From the NCBI GenBank assembly GCA_002449265.1, contig DKCV01000018.1, positions 1 through 17,580 of the forward strand: a DNA stretch of 17,580 bases, in the 5' to 3' direction. How positions within the stretch are numbered: the stretch's first letter is position 1; every line of letters begins with the position of its first letter. Origin of the DNA: Caryophanales bacterium UBA6865 (GTDB lineage Bacteria > Bacillota_I > Bacilli_A > RFN20 > CAG-826). The position numbers and the translations under genes are program-made. Shown here one piece after another: positions 1 to 6,383 of the stretch. The notes under the pieces were generated by a model. It was not told where the DNA came from, did not search any database, and worked only from the letters and a program-made list of their open reading frames with translations.

Positions 1-2
1 TT

Positions 3-1397
3 GCCAGGCTGATTGTCAAATATATGCCGATCTTTGTAAACGGCGATATGTCCAACCCGATATCGGAGCAGGTGTTCTATGAGCTGGCACAGTATGGCGA
101 TACTAGCGGTATCCCACTGTCGAAGAAAATCGTCGACACCTCCAAGACCACCAGAATGCTTGATGAAGAGACGATGGCGGAAATGCTAAACGATAAAGAA
201 GTTAGCGACATCATCAAAAGAGTGTTCGCGCATGCGAAATTCGGCAAGCCAAAAACGAGAACGGTCCCAGCAAAGCCTGAGGATGGCTTCGATACGGAGA
301 TAGCCCAAGAAGGCAGGGACAAAGGCTATGAATTGGGGCAACAAGACTACAAAAAGTACGTGGACTACGATGATAATCAGGTCCAAAGTGAATTTGAGAA
401 ATCGCTTTTTGAATATATAAAAGAATGTTGCCCGAAAGACTATGATGATATAAAAAAGACTTGGTACGCTAACGGATTCAAAAAAGGCTATGAGTCAGGC
501 GTCAACGCTCCCATCAAGAAAGAGCAATGTGGCTATGACGATGGTGCGAGATTCGTCGACGAGGTCAAGAAGAGATTTGGCCAAGGCATCAAATACACCA
601 GCAACACTAGAATCATGATAGATAATTTCGTCAAAGGCTATTTGAACGATCCGAAGAATATACCAATCAAATACAGAGGGATGCTATATAGAAGGTGGTA
701 CTGCGATTCCTTTAGAAGGGCGGTTAAAACTTCTTTAACTCCCGTTGTAGGCACTAAGGATGGGGAGACAATCGAGGATGCCGATAACGTCTTAAAGCAC
801 ATACTCGCAAGATTGTTTGAATTCCTCTATATCAGCGTATACCGCGAAACCACCTTCAACGAAATCTTCAGCAATGCCGACCCCAAGATCTTCCTAGAGG
901 CTGTAGGCATCACCAAAAAGGATTTCGAGGTGCTGAACAAGTACAAGATATTCCAGGAAGACGTATTGAATAACTACATTCACGACTTCTTCGTCAACGA
1001 ATCATTAGGAAGCAAATTGGATCTAAAAGACGAAGAGATTCGCAAGCAATATAGGAACAGCTTCGATTGGTTTGGATTCGGGCTTGAAAGCGATGATTCT
1101 AAGCAGGAAGAAGAAAATTCATCTCCAAAGGAATTGGCGCCCAAGGAAAACAAGCCTTTAGAAACGGAAGAAACAGAAGACGCTGAAGATGAGCGTGTCG
1201 CCCAAAAAGAAGACAAGAGCGTCCAACCCGAAGAAAATATTCTAGACAAAATTAAGGGCATCCTTTCTTCTAAGGCGATGAAATCCAGTAGGATTGCATC
1301 CGAATTAGGAATTAGCAAAAAGGAGGTGAACAAGATTCTCTTCTCCCATAAAGAGCTTTTCGCGAAGGATATTTTCTTCAATTGGAAGTTGAAGTGA
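3..1397 (+). CDS. Unknown protein with C-terminal winged-helix tail, 5' end cut by the window
   Basis: The frame is open to the window edge. The first ATG is at 24, but it and the next ATG have no ribosome site, so the gene probably starts upstream. I do not recognise the family. The visible part (457 residues from the first Met) is highly charged: a mixed helical body to about residue 355, then an acidic, low-complexity Glu/Lys linker (about 358-400), then a compact domain of about 50 residues with the pattern ILSSKAMKSSRIASELGISK. That pattern reads as a Z-alpha or MarR-like winged helix (helix, helix, recognition helix, wing ending in FFNWKL). Similar tails are found on DNA- or RNA-processing enzymes, so this may be the C-terminal part of a larger element protein. 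Its codon use matches the recombinase side rather than the right flank. The function is not assigned. Confidence 0.7.
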   Translation, partial: ARLIVKYMPIFVNGDMSNPISEQVFYELAQYGDTSGIPLSKKIVDTSKTTRMLDEETMAEMLNDKEVSDIIKRVFAHAKFGKPKTRTVPAKPEDGFDTEIAQEGRDKGYELGQQDYKKYVDYDDNQVQSEFEKSLFEYIKECCPKDYDDIKKTWYANGFKKGYESGVNAPIKKEQCGYDDGARFVDEVKKRFGQGIKYTSNTRIMIDNFVKGYLNDPKNIPIKYRGMLYRRWYCDSFRRAVKTSLTPVVGTKDGETIEDADNVLKHILARLFEFLYISVYRETTFNEIFSNADPKIFLEAVGITKKDFEVLNKYKIFQEDVLNNYIHDFFVNESLGSKLDLKDEEIRKQYRNSFDWFGFGLESDDSKQEEENSSPKELAPKENKPLETEETEDAEDERVAQKEDKSVQPEENILDKIKGILSSKAMKSSRIASELGISKKEVNKILFSHKELFAKDIFFNWKLK

Positions 1398-1464
1398 TCT
1401 GATTCATTTGATGCCAGACATTTCTCTTCGCCATCCAAAATTAAAAACGGAGACGGGTTTTAGC

Positions 1465-1599
1465 AGTTAGGTGCATACTGGGATTCTCGACGCCCCAGCC
1501 TAACTCATCCGAAAAAGTCAAACAGGTAAAGGAGAGGTGACGCAAAACTGCCTCACCCCTCGATTTCAAACCTTCCGTTTGATGCTGGGATACCCAGCA
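1465..1599. repeat. Cluster of four stem-loops between the first gene and the XRE repressor
   Basis: Four consecutive inverted repeats lie in about 135 bases. (1) AGTTAGG 1465-1471 pairs with CCTAACT 1499-1505, enclosing CTGGG 1478-1482 and CCCAG 1494-1498. (2) 1532-1540 pairs with 1553-1561, nine positions with one mismatch. (3) TCAAAC 1566-1571 pairs with GTTTGA 1577-1582. (4) TGCTGGG 1583-1589 pairs with CCCAGCA 1593-1599 around a 3-base loop. None is followed by a convincing T-run, so simple terminators are not a full explanation. Possible roles are a structured RNA, an oriT or single-strand origin of the element, or a convergent transcription barrier, since the flanking genes point toward each other. 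Confidence 0.6.
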
Positions 1600-1612
1600 C
1601 CATTGCCCACGG

Positions 1613-2056
1613 CTACTTCTTTGATTTGGGTTTGTTTTCTTTATTGAACTGGTTGATAGAGTCCTCTAATCTCCCATAAGTTGATATGGGCATCCTCCTA
1701 AGCTCTTCGTATAGCTCAATGTCCTTATCGTTTTCAAACGAGGCGTTGGGCTTTTTCTTTCTCTTGTAGTCGTTGTAATCCTTGGTGAAGATGGTGATGA
1801 AGCCATCTAAGGCCTCTCTGAATGAAGGCTTGTGATCCTTCTTCGCGGTCTTGATGATGGCCCTGCACTTATCCTCTCCTAGTAGCTCATCGGGCTTGCA
1901 GTCGAAGAACTTGCTTAGCTTCTTAGCCGTATTCAAGGTCATCGGCATGAAGCCCGTCTCGTATTTGTTTATCGTCGTTCTTACGATCCCGACCTTCTTC
2001 GATAGCTCATCCTGGGTGAGCCCAAGTTTCAATCTGTATTCTTTCAAGTTGTTCAT
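1613..2056 (-). CDS. XRE-family (Cro/CI-type) transcriptional repressor of the integrative element
   Basis: This 147-aa protein has an N-terminal HTH_3 domain. The helix-turn-helix lies at about residues 11-36 (GLTQDELSKKVGIVRTTINK, followed by YE), and the domain ends at the LLGE motif near residue 60. The C-terminal half is charged and has no recognised domain. Such proteins repress their own promoter and the divergent element operon. The gene is divergent from the 2167 gene, and the 110-bp gap contains two copies of an inverted repeat that are its probable operators. The ATG at 2056 lacks a ribosome site. An extended -10 (TGATATAAT, complement of 2066-2074) places the transcript start about 3 bases from the ATG, so the message is nearly leaderless. 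The DNA-binding role is secure; the target assignment is inferred from position. Confidence 0.88.
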   Translation of the reverse strand: MNNLKEYRLKLGLTQDELSKKVGIVRTTINKYETGFMPMTLNTAKKLSKFFDCKPDELLGEDKCRAIIKTAKKDHKPSFREALDGFITIFTKDYNDYKRKKKPNASFENDKDIELYEELRRMPISTYGRLEDSINQFNKENKPKSKK

Positions 2057-2065
2057 AGCATCTAC

Positions 2066-2074
2066 ATTATATCA
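2066..2074 (-). promoter_or_regulatory. Extended -10 promoter of the XRE repressor
   Basis: On the minus strand this reads TGATATAAT, a consensus extended -10. The -35 region is poor. Expected initiation falls near 2059, only about 3 bases before the ATG at 2056. Confidence 0.55.
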
Positions 2075-2075
2075 A

Positions 2076-2096
2076 AGTTCATTTATTACTTGAACT
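2076..2096. promoter_or_regulatory. Operator copy 1 of the XRE repressor
   Basis: Inverted repeat AGTTCA (2076-2081), 9-base spacer, TGAACT (2091-2096). It overlaps the -35 box of the rightward promoter. The second copy at 2125-2145 has the same half-sites and the same spacer length, which supports a real protein-binding site. Confidence 0.75.
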
Positions 2097-2118
2097 ATTA
2101 GTTTCGATATTTTATACT
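2090..2118 (+). promoter_or_regulatory. Promoter of the 171-aa gene/recombinase operon
   Basis: TTGAAC (2090-2095), 17-base spacer, TATACT (2113-2118): a near-consensus housekeeping-type promoter. Operator copy 1 covers the -35 and operator copy 2 covers the predicted start of transcription, so a bound repressor should block it. Confidence 0.72.
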
Positions 2119-2124
2119 ATGAAT

Positions 2125-2145
2125 AGTTCAAGCATCAAGTGAACA
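2125..2145. promoter_or_regulatory. Operator copy 2 of the XRE repressor
   Basis: AGTTCA (2125-2130), 9-base spacer, TGAACA (2140-2145). It lies just downstream of the rightward -10, at the predicted transcription start, 49 bp from copy 1. Confidence 0.72.
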
Positions 2146-2166
2146 TATATTAAAAAGGAGGTATAG

Positions 2167-2682
2167 ATGGAAGAAGAGAAGAAAGAGAGGGAGCTTATTA
2201 AGCCAAAGGAGAAGGCCGATGGTTTTTTCAAAAGCAAGCTAGACAGATCGAAGCTCAGCTCGCTTGAGATGAGGGGTTTGACCGCCGATGTGGCAAGCGA
2301 TGTCTATGGGAGGCTTTCGGATCCTGAGTTCTACGATGACGTCGTTTTCTTCATAAAAGCTAAGAACATCGTGAAAGAGCTCGGCCTTTCAGACGGGAAG
2401 AGGGGATTCGACGGCATAGACGACCTATATAGGACGCTCGATGAGTTTTGCGAGAGGATCTCCCTTCTCGAACCCGATGAGCTCTATGGGAAGGATGCCG
2501 GCCTATCTAGGAAGAAAGCCGGGGACGTCTGGCTCTATTTCATGCTGGTCGGGGCCTATGTGTTTCTTAGGCTGAAAGGAGAGATAAGCGATGACGAATA
2601 CGGAAAGCTTGAGCTTTGCGGGGCAAGGGTCGCCATGCAAGCAAAGCAAGATCAGGGCCGTCCTCTATCTCAGGTTCTCTAG
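2167..2682 (+). CDS. Hypothetical protein encoded ahead of the recombinase
   Basis: This 171-aa protein is mostly helical and of no family I recognise. The first 20 residues are strongly charged (Glu/Lys repeats), followed by helices with acidic loops. A hydrophobic helix near residues 120-137 (the run VWLYFMLVGAYVFLRLKG) is more likely buried or amphipathic than a proven membrane span. A perfect ribosome site, AAGGAGG (2155-2161), precedes the ATG by 5 bases. It is the first gene after the repressor-controlled promoter, and the recombinase start lies inside its 3' end (92-base overlap), so the two are probably translationally coupled. By position it could assist or regulate recombination (for example a directionality factor), but nothing in the sequence proves that. 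Confidence 0.75.
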   Translation: MEEEKKERELIKPKEKADGFFKSKLDRSKLSSLEMRGLTADVASDVYGRLSDPEFYDDVVFFIKAKNIVKELGLSDGKRGFDGIDDLYRTLDEFCERISLLEPDELYGKDAGLSRKKAGDVWLYFMLVGAYVFLRLKGEISDDEYGKLELCGARVAMQAKQDQGRPLSQVL

Positions 2683-4204
2683 CGAAAACCAGACCGAGCA
2701 ATCGATAGAGGGACAAAGGAGGGACAACACTGCTTTTTGCGAGCGACAGGGATATGAGATAGTCGGTGAATACATCGATAGAGCTAAATCTGCCACCACC
2801 GACAAAAGGCCAGACTTCCAAAGAATGATAAGGGAGAGCAAATACAAGGGCTTCAACGCCGTGATCGTTTGGAAGCAGGACAGATTCGCCAGAAGAAGGG
2901 CCGACGCCATAAAGTACAAGGCGATCCTCAAAAGCAACGGCGTAAAAGTGCTCTCCTCCACCGAATCGAACGTCGAGGGCCCCGACGGCATCATCATGGA
3001 GTCGGTCATGGAGGGTCTCGCCGAGTATTATTCGGCGGATTTGTCCGAGAAAGTCCAAAGGGGATTCAGGGAGAACGTCATAAAGGGCAAGGTACTCGGA
3101 GGGACGAGGACCTTCGGCTACGACGTGGTCGACCACCATTACGCAATCAACCCAATAGAAGGTCCAATAGTCAAAGAGGTCTTCCGCCTCTACGTCATGG
3201 AAGACTGCACGATGAACGCCATAGTAAAACGCCTAAGGGATAACGGCATGAGATGGAAGGACGGAAGGGAGATAAAGCACTCCGTAATAGAAAGGATGGT
3301 CGCCAACAGGAAATACATAGGGGAGCTGAGATGCGCCACCGAAATAGGCAAGAACAAAGTCCCTATATTGATTGACGAAGACACCTTTGAGAAAGCACAG
3401 AAGAAAAGGGAGAGGCATAAGCATAGGGGCGGGTCTTTCAAGGCGGATGTATCCTATGCCCTGTCCGGAAGGGTGTTCTGCGGTGAGTGCGGGAGCATAC
3501 TCTTCGGCGAATCGGGCACCTCCAACACTGGGAAGCTCCACTCCTATTACACCTGCAAAGGGAAAAGGAGGGACAGGAAATGCGGCTTCAAATCGATAAG
3601 GAAGGAGGAGCTCGAGAACGTCGTCATCTCCTCAATCTTCTTCATGCTGAAGCACAACGACATCCTCAAGCCCCTAGTCGATAACATCTATAGACTCCAG
3701 GACAAGGAATCCATAGAAGAATCATCCATCAAGGAAAGGCTAAAACAGGTGGACAAGGAGATAGGCAACATCATGAACGCCATCAAAGCCGGCATCTTCT
3801 GTGACACAACTAAAGAGGAGTTATTTAAATTAGAAGACGAGAAGAAATCCCTCAGTAATAGCCTCTCCAAGATCCAGCATAGCTACAGAAGATTCACAAA
3901 AGAGGAGATAAAGGCGGCCATCGAGCTAACCGAGGGCGCCCCAGTCGAGACGGATACCCAAAGGACTGCATTCGTTACTAGGTTCGTCAATAAAGTCGAG
4001 GTCTTCAACGACGGAAGGGTTCTAGTCGACGCCAGCCTATTCGGCCATAGCGCCTATGCCCTTATCACGAAAGAAGGCGAGAATATCGTTCGTATACAGC
4101 CGAGCTTTGCCCGCCATCAAAAAATCAACACGGCTTCGGTCGTGTTTTTTGTTTTTCTTCTCTATGATTTATGGCATTTATGCTATAATCTATGCAAGAG
4201 GTAA
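2591..4204 (+). CDS. Large serine recombinase (site-specific integrase)
   Basis: This 537-aa enzyme integrates and excises the element by a Ser-linked double-strand exchange. The resolvase domain (about 20-160) shows YLRFSSENQTEQSIEGQ with nucleophile Ser30 and the later DRFARR motif. The recombinase domain follows (about 170-280, TFGYDV onward). A zinc ribbon comes next (CGECG, then YTC and KC near 298-330), then a long coiled coil (about 375-430). The ATG is set by AAAGGAG at 2575-2581 and is the only ATG before the catalytic motif, so the 92-base overlap with the upstream gene is real. The last 30 or so codons (from about 507) read through a DNA repeat and terminator shared with the flanking region, so the natural C-terminus is probably near residue 500 or changes when the element excises. 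Confidence 0.93.
   Translation: MTNTESLSFAGQGSPCKQSKIRAVLYLRFSSENQTEQSIEGQRRDNTAFCERQGYEIVGEYIDRAKSATTDKRPDFQRMIRESKYKGFNAVIVWKQDRFARRRADAIKYKAILKSNGVKVLSSTESNVEGPDGIIMESVMEGLAEYYSADLSEKVQRGFRENVIKGKVLGGTRTFGYDVVDHHYAINPIEGPIVKEVFRLYVMEDCTMNAIVKRLRDNGMRWKDGREIKHSVIERMVANRKYIGELRCATEIGKNKVPILIDEDTFEKAQKKRERHKHRGGSFKADVSYALSGRVFCGECGSILFGESGTSNTGKLHSYYTCKGKRRDRKCGFKSIRKEELENVVISSIFFMLKHNDILKPLVDNIYRLQDKESIEESSIKERLKQVDKEIGNIMNAIKAGIFCDTTKEELFKLEDEKKSLSNSLSKIQHSYRRFTKEEIKAAIELTEGAPVETDTQRTAFVTRFVNKVEVFNDGRVLVDASLFGHSAYALITKEGENIVRIQPSFARHQKINTASVVFFVFLLYDLWHLCYNLCKR
4111..4149 (+). repeat. 39-bp direct repeat, copy A (contains a terminator)
   Basis: Starts CCGCCATC, then an A-run, then the terminator stem. 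It is identical over 39 bases to 5460-5498, so the two copies bracket the XRE-DUF1016 gene. A shared GTTCGTA also occurs upstream of both at the same 17-base distance from CGCCATC, but the bases between do not match. Confidence 0.85.
4127..4150 (+). terminator. Intrinsic terminator with UUCG loop, at the element junction
   Basis: AACACGGC (4127-4134), loop TTCG, GTCGTGTT (4139-4146), then further T. It lies inside the recombinase reading frame, just past the inferred element end. Translating ribosomes would run through it. Confidence 0.85.
4181..4189 (+). promoter_or_regulatory. Extended -10 promoter of the XRE-DUF1016 gene
   Basis: TGCTATAAT: a perfect TATAAT with an extended TG. No good -35 is present. 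Initiation near 4196 leaves a short leader that begins at the AAGAGG ribosome site. Confidence 0.6.
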
Positions 4205-4208
4205 TTGC

Positions 4209-5435
4209 ATGGAATTCAAAGATGAACTAAAGGCGTTTCGTAAATCGAATGGGCTAACGCAAATGGAGCTCGCAGATGAGCTTGGAGTCAGTTTTTCAAC
4301 CATCAATCGTCTTGAAAATGGCCACTTTAATCCTAATTATGAACTTTTAAGCAAATTCAATTTATTGAAAGGAAAAATTGAAAAAACAAATCTTATTTTT
4401 ATTCAAGGAGAGAGTAACGATATTTTAACTGATATTTCTTCTTTAATTGAGAAAGCGAAACGCGCTGCATACCAATCGGTAAACATTCTTCTAATTCAAC
4501 GAAATTGGATGATTGGGAAACGCATCCATGAAGAAGAACTAAAAGATACGAGAAAAGAGAACTATGGGTTAGAAATCATAAAGACTTTATCGAAAAAGCT
4601 GACAGCAAAATATGGTAAGGGATTCGGGAAAATGTCGCTTTATAATTTCCTTTCGTTTTATAAAAGCTACCCTAACATTTTCCAAACGATGTCTGGACAA
4701 TCTTTTCTTTCCTGGTCACATTATCTAGTTCTTTTGCAAGTTGCTGATCAAGAGGCCAGAGAATGGTATGAAAAAGAGGCACTTTCGCAATCTTGGAGCG
4801 TTAGAGCGCTGCAAAGAAATGTATCAACACAATACTATTATCGAATTTTAAAATCCCAGAAAAAAGACTTAGTGGAACAAGAAATGTTAGATAAAAGAAA
4901 AGATTCTAATGAAGACAAAAAATTGGATTTCATAAAGAATCCAGCTATCTTGGAATTTCTTAATCTTCCCGAATGCAATTATGTAGAAAAAGATTTGGAA
5001 AACTGTTTAATTCAAAATATGAAAAAGTTCTTGATGGAACTAGGGAAAGGTTACGCTTTTGTAACAAGTCAAAAACGGATTCACACGGAAAAAGAGGACT
5101 ATTTCATCGACTTAGTTTTTTATAATTACATTCTCAAATGCTTTATTCTCATCGATCTAAAAATGGGGAAACTAACTCATCAAGATGTCGGTCAGATGGA
5201 TATGTATGTCCAAATGTATGATGAAATGGAAAAACAAGAGGATGATAATCCAACAATTGGAATTTTGCTTTGTTCGGATACCGATGATTGCGTAGCAAGA
5301 TATTCAAGGCTTCACTCCAATAACCAGCTTTTTGCTGCAAAATACAAAACTTATCTTCCAACCGAGCAGGAGCTGAAAGCTGAAATTGAACGTCAAAGGA
5401 TTTTCTTCCAGCTTCAATACGAAAAGTGTAAATAG
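4209..5435 (+). CDS. XRE HTH fused to DUF1016 (YhcG-like PDDEXK nuclease family)
   Basis: The 408-aa start at ATG 4209 is preferred because AAGAGG (4196-4201) and a promoter lie directly before it; the open frame to 4056 runs through a terminator. Residues 1-50 are an XRE helix-turn-helix (GLTQMELADELGVSFSTINR). Residues about 70-215 match the DUF1016 N-terminal domain (LIQRNWMIGKRI, FSFYKSYP, LSWSHYLVLLQV). Residues about 245-400 match the YhcG-type PDDEXK fold: FLMELGKGYAF, catalytic-type Asp301 in FIDLVFY, IDLK (Asp316, Lys318) and Gln329 in VGQMDMYV. YhcG relatives are linked to restriction-like and phage-defence islands. The HTH suggests self-regulation or DNA-sequence targeting. It stands alone between terminators and is flanked by the 39-bp direct repeats. 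Family assignment is firm; biological role is inferred. Confidence 0.9.
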   Translation: MEFKDELKAFRKSNGLTQMELADELGVSFSTINRLENGHFNPNYELLSKFNLLKGKIEKTNLIFIQGESNDILTDISSLIEKAKRAAYQSVNILLIQRNWMIGKRIHEEELKDTRKENYGLEIIKTLSKKLTAKYGKGFGKMSLYNFLSFYKSYPNIFQTMSGQSFLSWSHYLVLLQVADQEAREWYEKEALSQSWSVRALQRNVSTQYYYRILKSQKKDLVEQEMLDKRKDSNEDKKLDFIKNPAILEFLNLPECNYVEKDLENCLIQNMKKFLMELGKGYAFVTSQKRIHTEKEDYFIDLVFYNYILKCFILIDLKMGKLTHQDVGQMDMYVQMYDEMEKQEDDNPTIGILLCSDTDDCVARYSRLHSNNQLFAAKYKTYLPTEQELKAEIERQRIFFQLQYEKCK

Positions 5436-5459
5436 TGTTCGTACCGGAAGCCCATTCTT

Positions 5460-5498
5460 CCGCCATCAAAAAATCAACACGGCTTCGGTCGTGTTTTT
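5460..5498 (+). repeat. 39-bp direct repeat, copy B (contains a terminator)
   Basis: Identical to 4111-4149. It lies 25 bases after the stop of the DUF1016 gene. Just before it, CGGAAG and CTTCCG form a further 6-bp inverted repeat (about 5444-5461) not present at copy A. Confidence 0.85.
5476..5498 (+). terminator. Intrinsic terminator of the XRE-DUF1016 gene
   Basis: AACACGGC, TTCG loop, GTCGTGTT, then T-rich. The stem is the same as at 4127 and 6084. Confidence 0.88.
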
Positions 5499-5512
5499 CT
5501 TTTTGCTTTTAA

Positions 5513-5540
5513 TTGACTACATTGTAGTTTTAATTATAAT
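5513..5540 (+). promoter_or_regulatory. relBE promoter with operator in the spacer
   Basis: TTGACT (5513-5518), 16-base spacer, TATAAT (5535-5540). The perfect inverted repeat CTACA-T-TGTAG (5517-5527) begins at the end of the -35 and is a likely RelB autoregulation site. Confidence 0.7.
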
Positions 5541-5563
5541 TTCTTCAAAGGAGAAATATCAAA

Positions 5564-5785
5564 ATGGCCGTAGTATCTGTCAGAACAAACGAAGAAGAAA
5601 CCAAGCTTTTTAAAAGTTATTCCGCTCTCCATGGCATCTCAATGTCGGAAGCATATAAACGCGCACTTCTAGAAAAAATCGAGGATGAATTCGATGCGGC
5701 TGAGCTGGCCGAAGAAGTGGAAAAATTTAACAAGAATCCTAAGACGCATTCTTTGGACGAACTGAGAAAAACATATGACTTATAA
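5564..5785 (+). CDS. relB: RelB/DinJ-type ribbon-helix-helix antitoxin
   Basis: This 73-aa protein neutralises the downstream RelE-type toxin and represses the operon. The N-terminal strand (VVSVRTNEEETKLFK) and two helices (YSALHGISMSEAYKRALLEK) form the RHH DNA-binding unit; the acidic C-terminal half ending HSLDELRKTYDL is the typical toxin-wrapping tail. AAAGGAG (5547-5553) precedes the ATG by 10 bases. The gene overlaps the toxin by 11 bases, the usual coupled antitoxin-toxin order. A decayed relative sits at 9939-10180, with the words DEFD and HSLDELRK preserved. Confidence 0.9.
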   Translation: MAVVSVRTNEEETKLFKSYSALHGISMSEAYKRALLEKIEDEFDAAELAEEVEKFNKNPKTHSLDELRKTYDL

Positions 5786-6041
5786 AATCGAGTTTTCGGA
5801 TGAAGCGTTTAAAGAATTCGGGAAGTTCGATAAGTATACCCAAAAACTGATTGATGCCTGGATCCGAAAACATCTCGAGTCAAATGAAAACCCAAGATCC
5901 ATCGGAAAACCTCTTGTAGGAAATAAGTCCGGGCAATGGCGTTACCGTATTGGTGATTTTCGACTCTTATGCCTTATCAGAGATGATTGTCTCATTATTT
6001 TGGTAATCAAAATCGGGCATCGGCGAGATGTTTATAAATAG
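5775..6041 (+). CDS. relE: RelE-family mRNA interferase toxin
   Basis: This 88-aa ParE/RelE-fold protein most resembles RelE: strand YKIEFSDEAFKEF, helical hairpin, then the core WRYRIGDFRLLCLI and the final IKIGHRRDVYK. RelE toxins enter the ribosomal A site and cut mRNA. The Arg of the WRYRIGDFR stretch and the terminal HRRDVY segment correspond to the functional basic patch of the family. It overlaps the antitoxin gene by 11 bases and is followed by a strong terminator. The length is normal and no disruption is seen. Confidence 0.9.
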   Translation: MTYKIEFSDEAFKEFGKFDKYTQKLIDAWIRKHLESNENPRSIGKPLVGNKSGQWRYRIGDFRLLCLIRDDCLIILVIKIGHRRDVYK

Positions 6042-6080
6042 ACGAAAAGTTCGGAAAATCATACAATACTCCCCCATTTT

Positions 6081-6107
6081 AAAAACACGGCTTCGGTCGT
6101 GTTTTTT
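6081..6107 (+). terminator. Intrinsic terminator of relBE
   Basis: AACACGGC (6084-6091), TTCG, GTCGTGTT (6096-6103), extended by flanking A and T runs. Third copy of the stem found at 4127 and 5476, here without the CCGCCATC part of the longer repeat. Confidence 0.9.
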
Positions 6108-6383
6108 CAGTAAAAGCTTCAAAGCAAGTACCCTACTAGTACTACAAAATTACTTTGATCATATGAAAACGGCTATTTCAATGCCATTTTAGCGAACTCA
6201 TGTCGCTTTCATGTCACGTTTGATCGAAAACGTTCTACTAAAGTCACCGCTCTACCATCTAGTTTATATCCAGCCATCTATATCTATTATTACAGGTTCA
6301 GATCCACTATTATGCTTGATCAGCGAAATTCAATCCCTGATGAATGGAAAAGAGAAAACATCTCAGTAAAATGCAATGATTTT
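6108..6383. other. Gene-free stretch between relBE and the WYL gene
   Basis: No reading frame, RNA gene or convincing terminator is seen. A small inverted repeat AGTAC-N7-GTACT occurs at 6127-6143. No U-tract hairpin for the leftward WYL gene was found here. Confidence 0.5.

Larger units (their letters stand above)
1..4110. mobile_element. Right-hand end of an integrative element (serine-recombinase type)
   Basis: A large serine recombinase is the last gene before an abrupt change to AT-rich sequence. It is preceded by an XRE repressor, a divergent operator region and a gene of unknown function, the usual control end of an integrative or conjugative element. Base composition is higher in G+C than to the right (33/60 on the line at 2281 against 23/60 at 7861). 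The left end is outside the window. The right boundary is inferred to lie shortly before 4111, where a 39-bp sequence begins that also occurs at 5460 in the flanking DNA. The exact crossover dinucleotide cannot be read from one end. Confidence 0.6.

Noticed and set aside
980..1438. 152-aa minus-strand open frame opposite the first gene
   Set aside because: Serine/leucine-rich, antisense to the acidic Glu/Lys linker of the forward gene, with no independent start signals.
2567..3139. 190-aa minus-strand open frame inside the recombinase
   Set aside because: It is antisense to a clear serine recombinase in G+C-rich DNA, has no family features, and is best explained as a shadow frame.
4056..4208. 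Upstream extension of the XRE-DUF1016 reading frame to an ATG at 4056
   Set aside because: The extension runs through the recombinase end, a strong terminator and the gene's own promoter. The ATG at 4209 has a ribosome site and begins the HTH domain.
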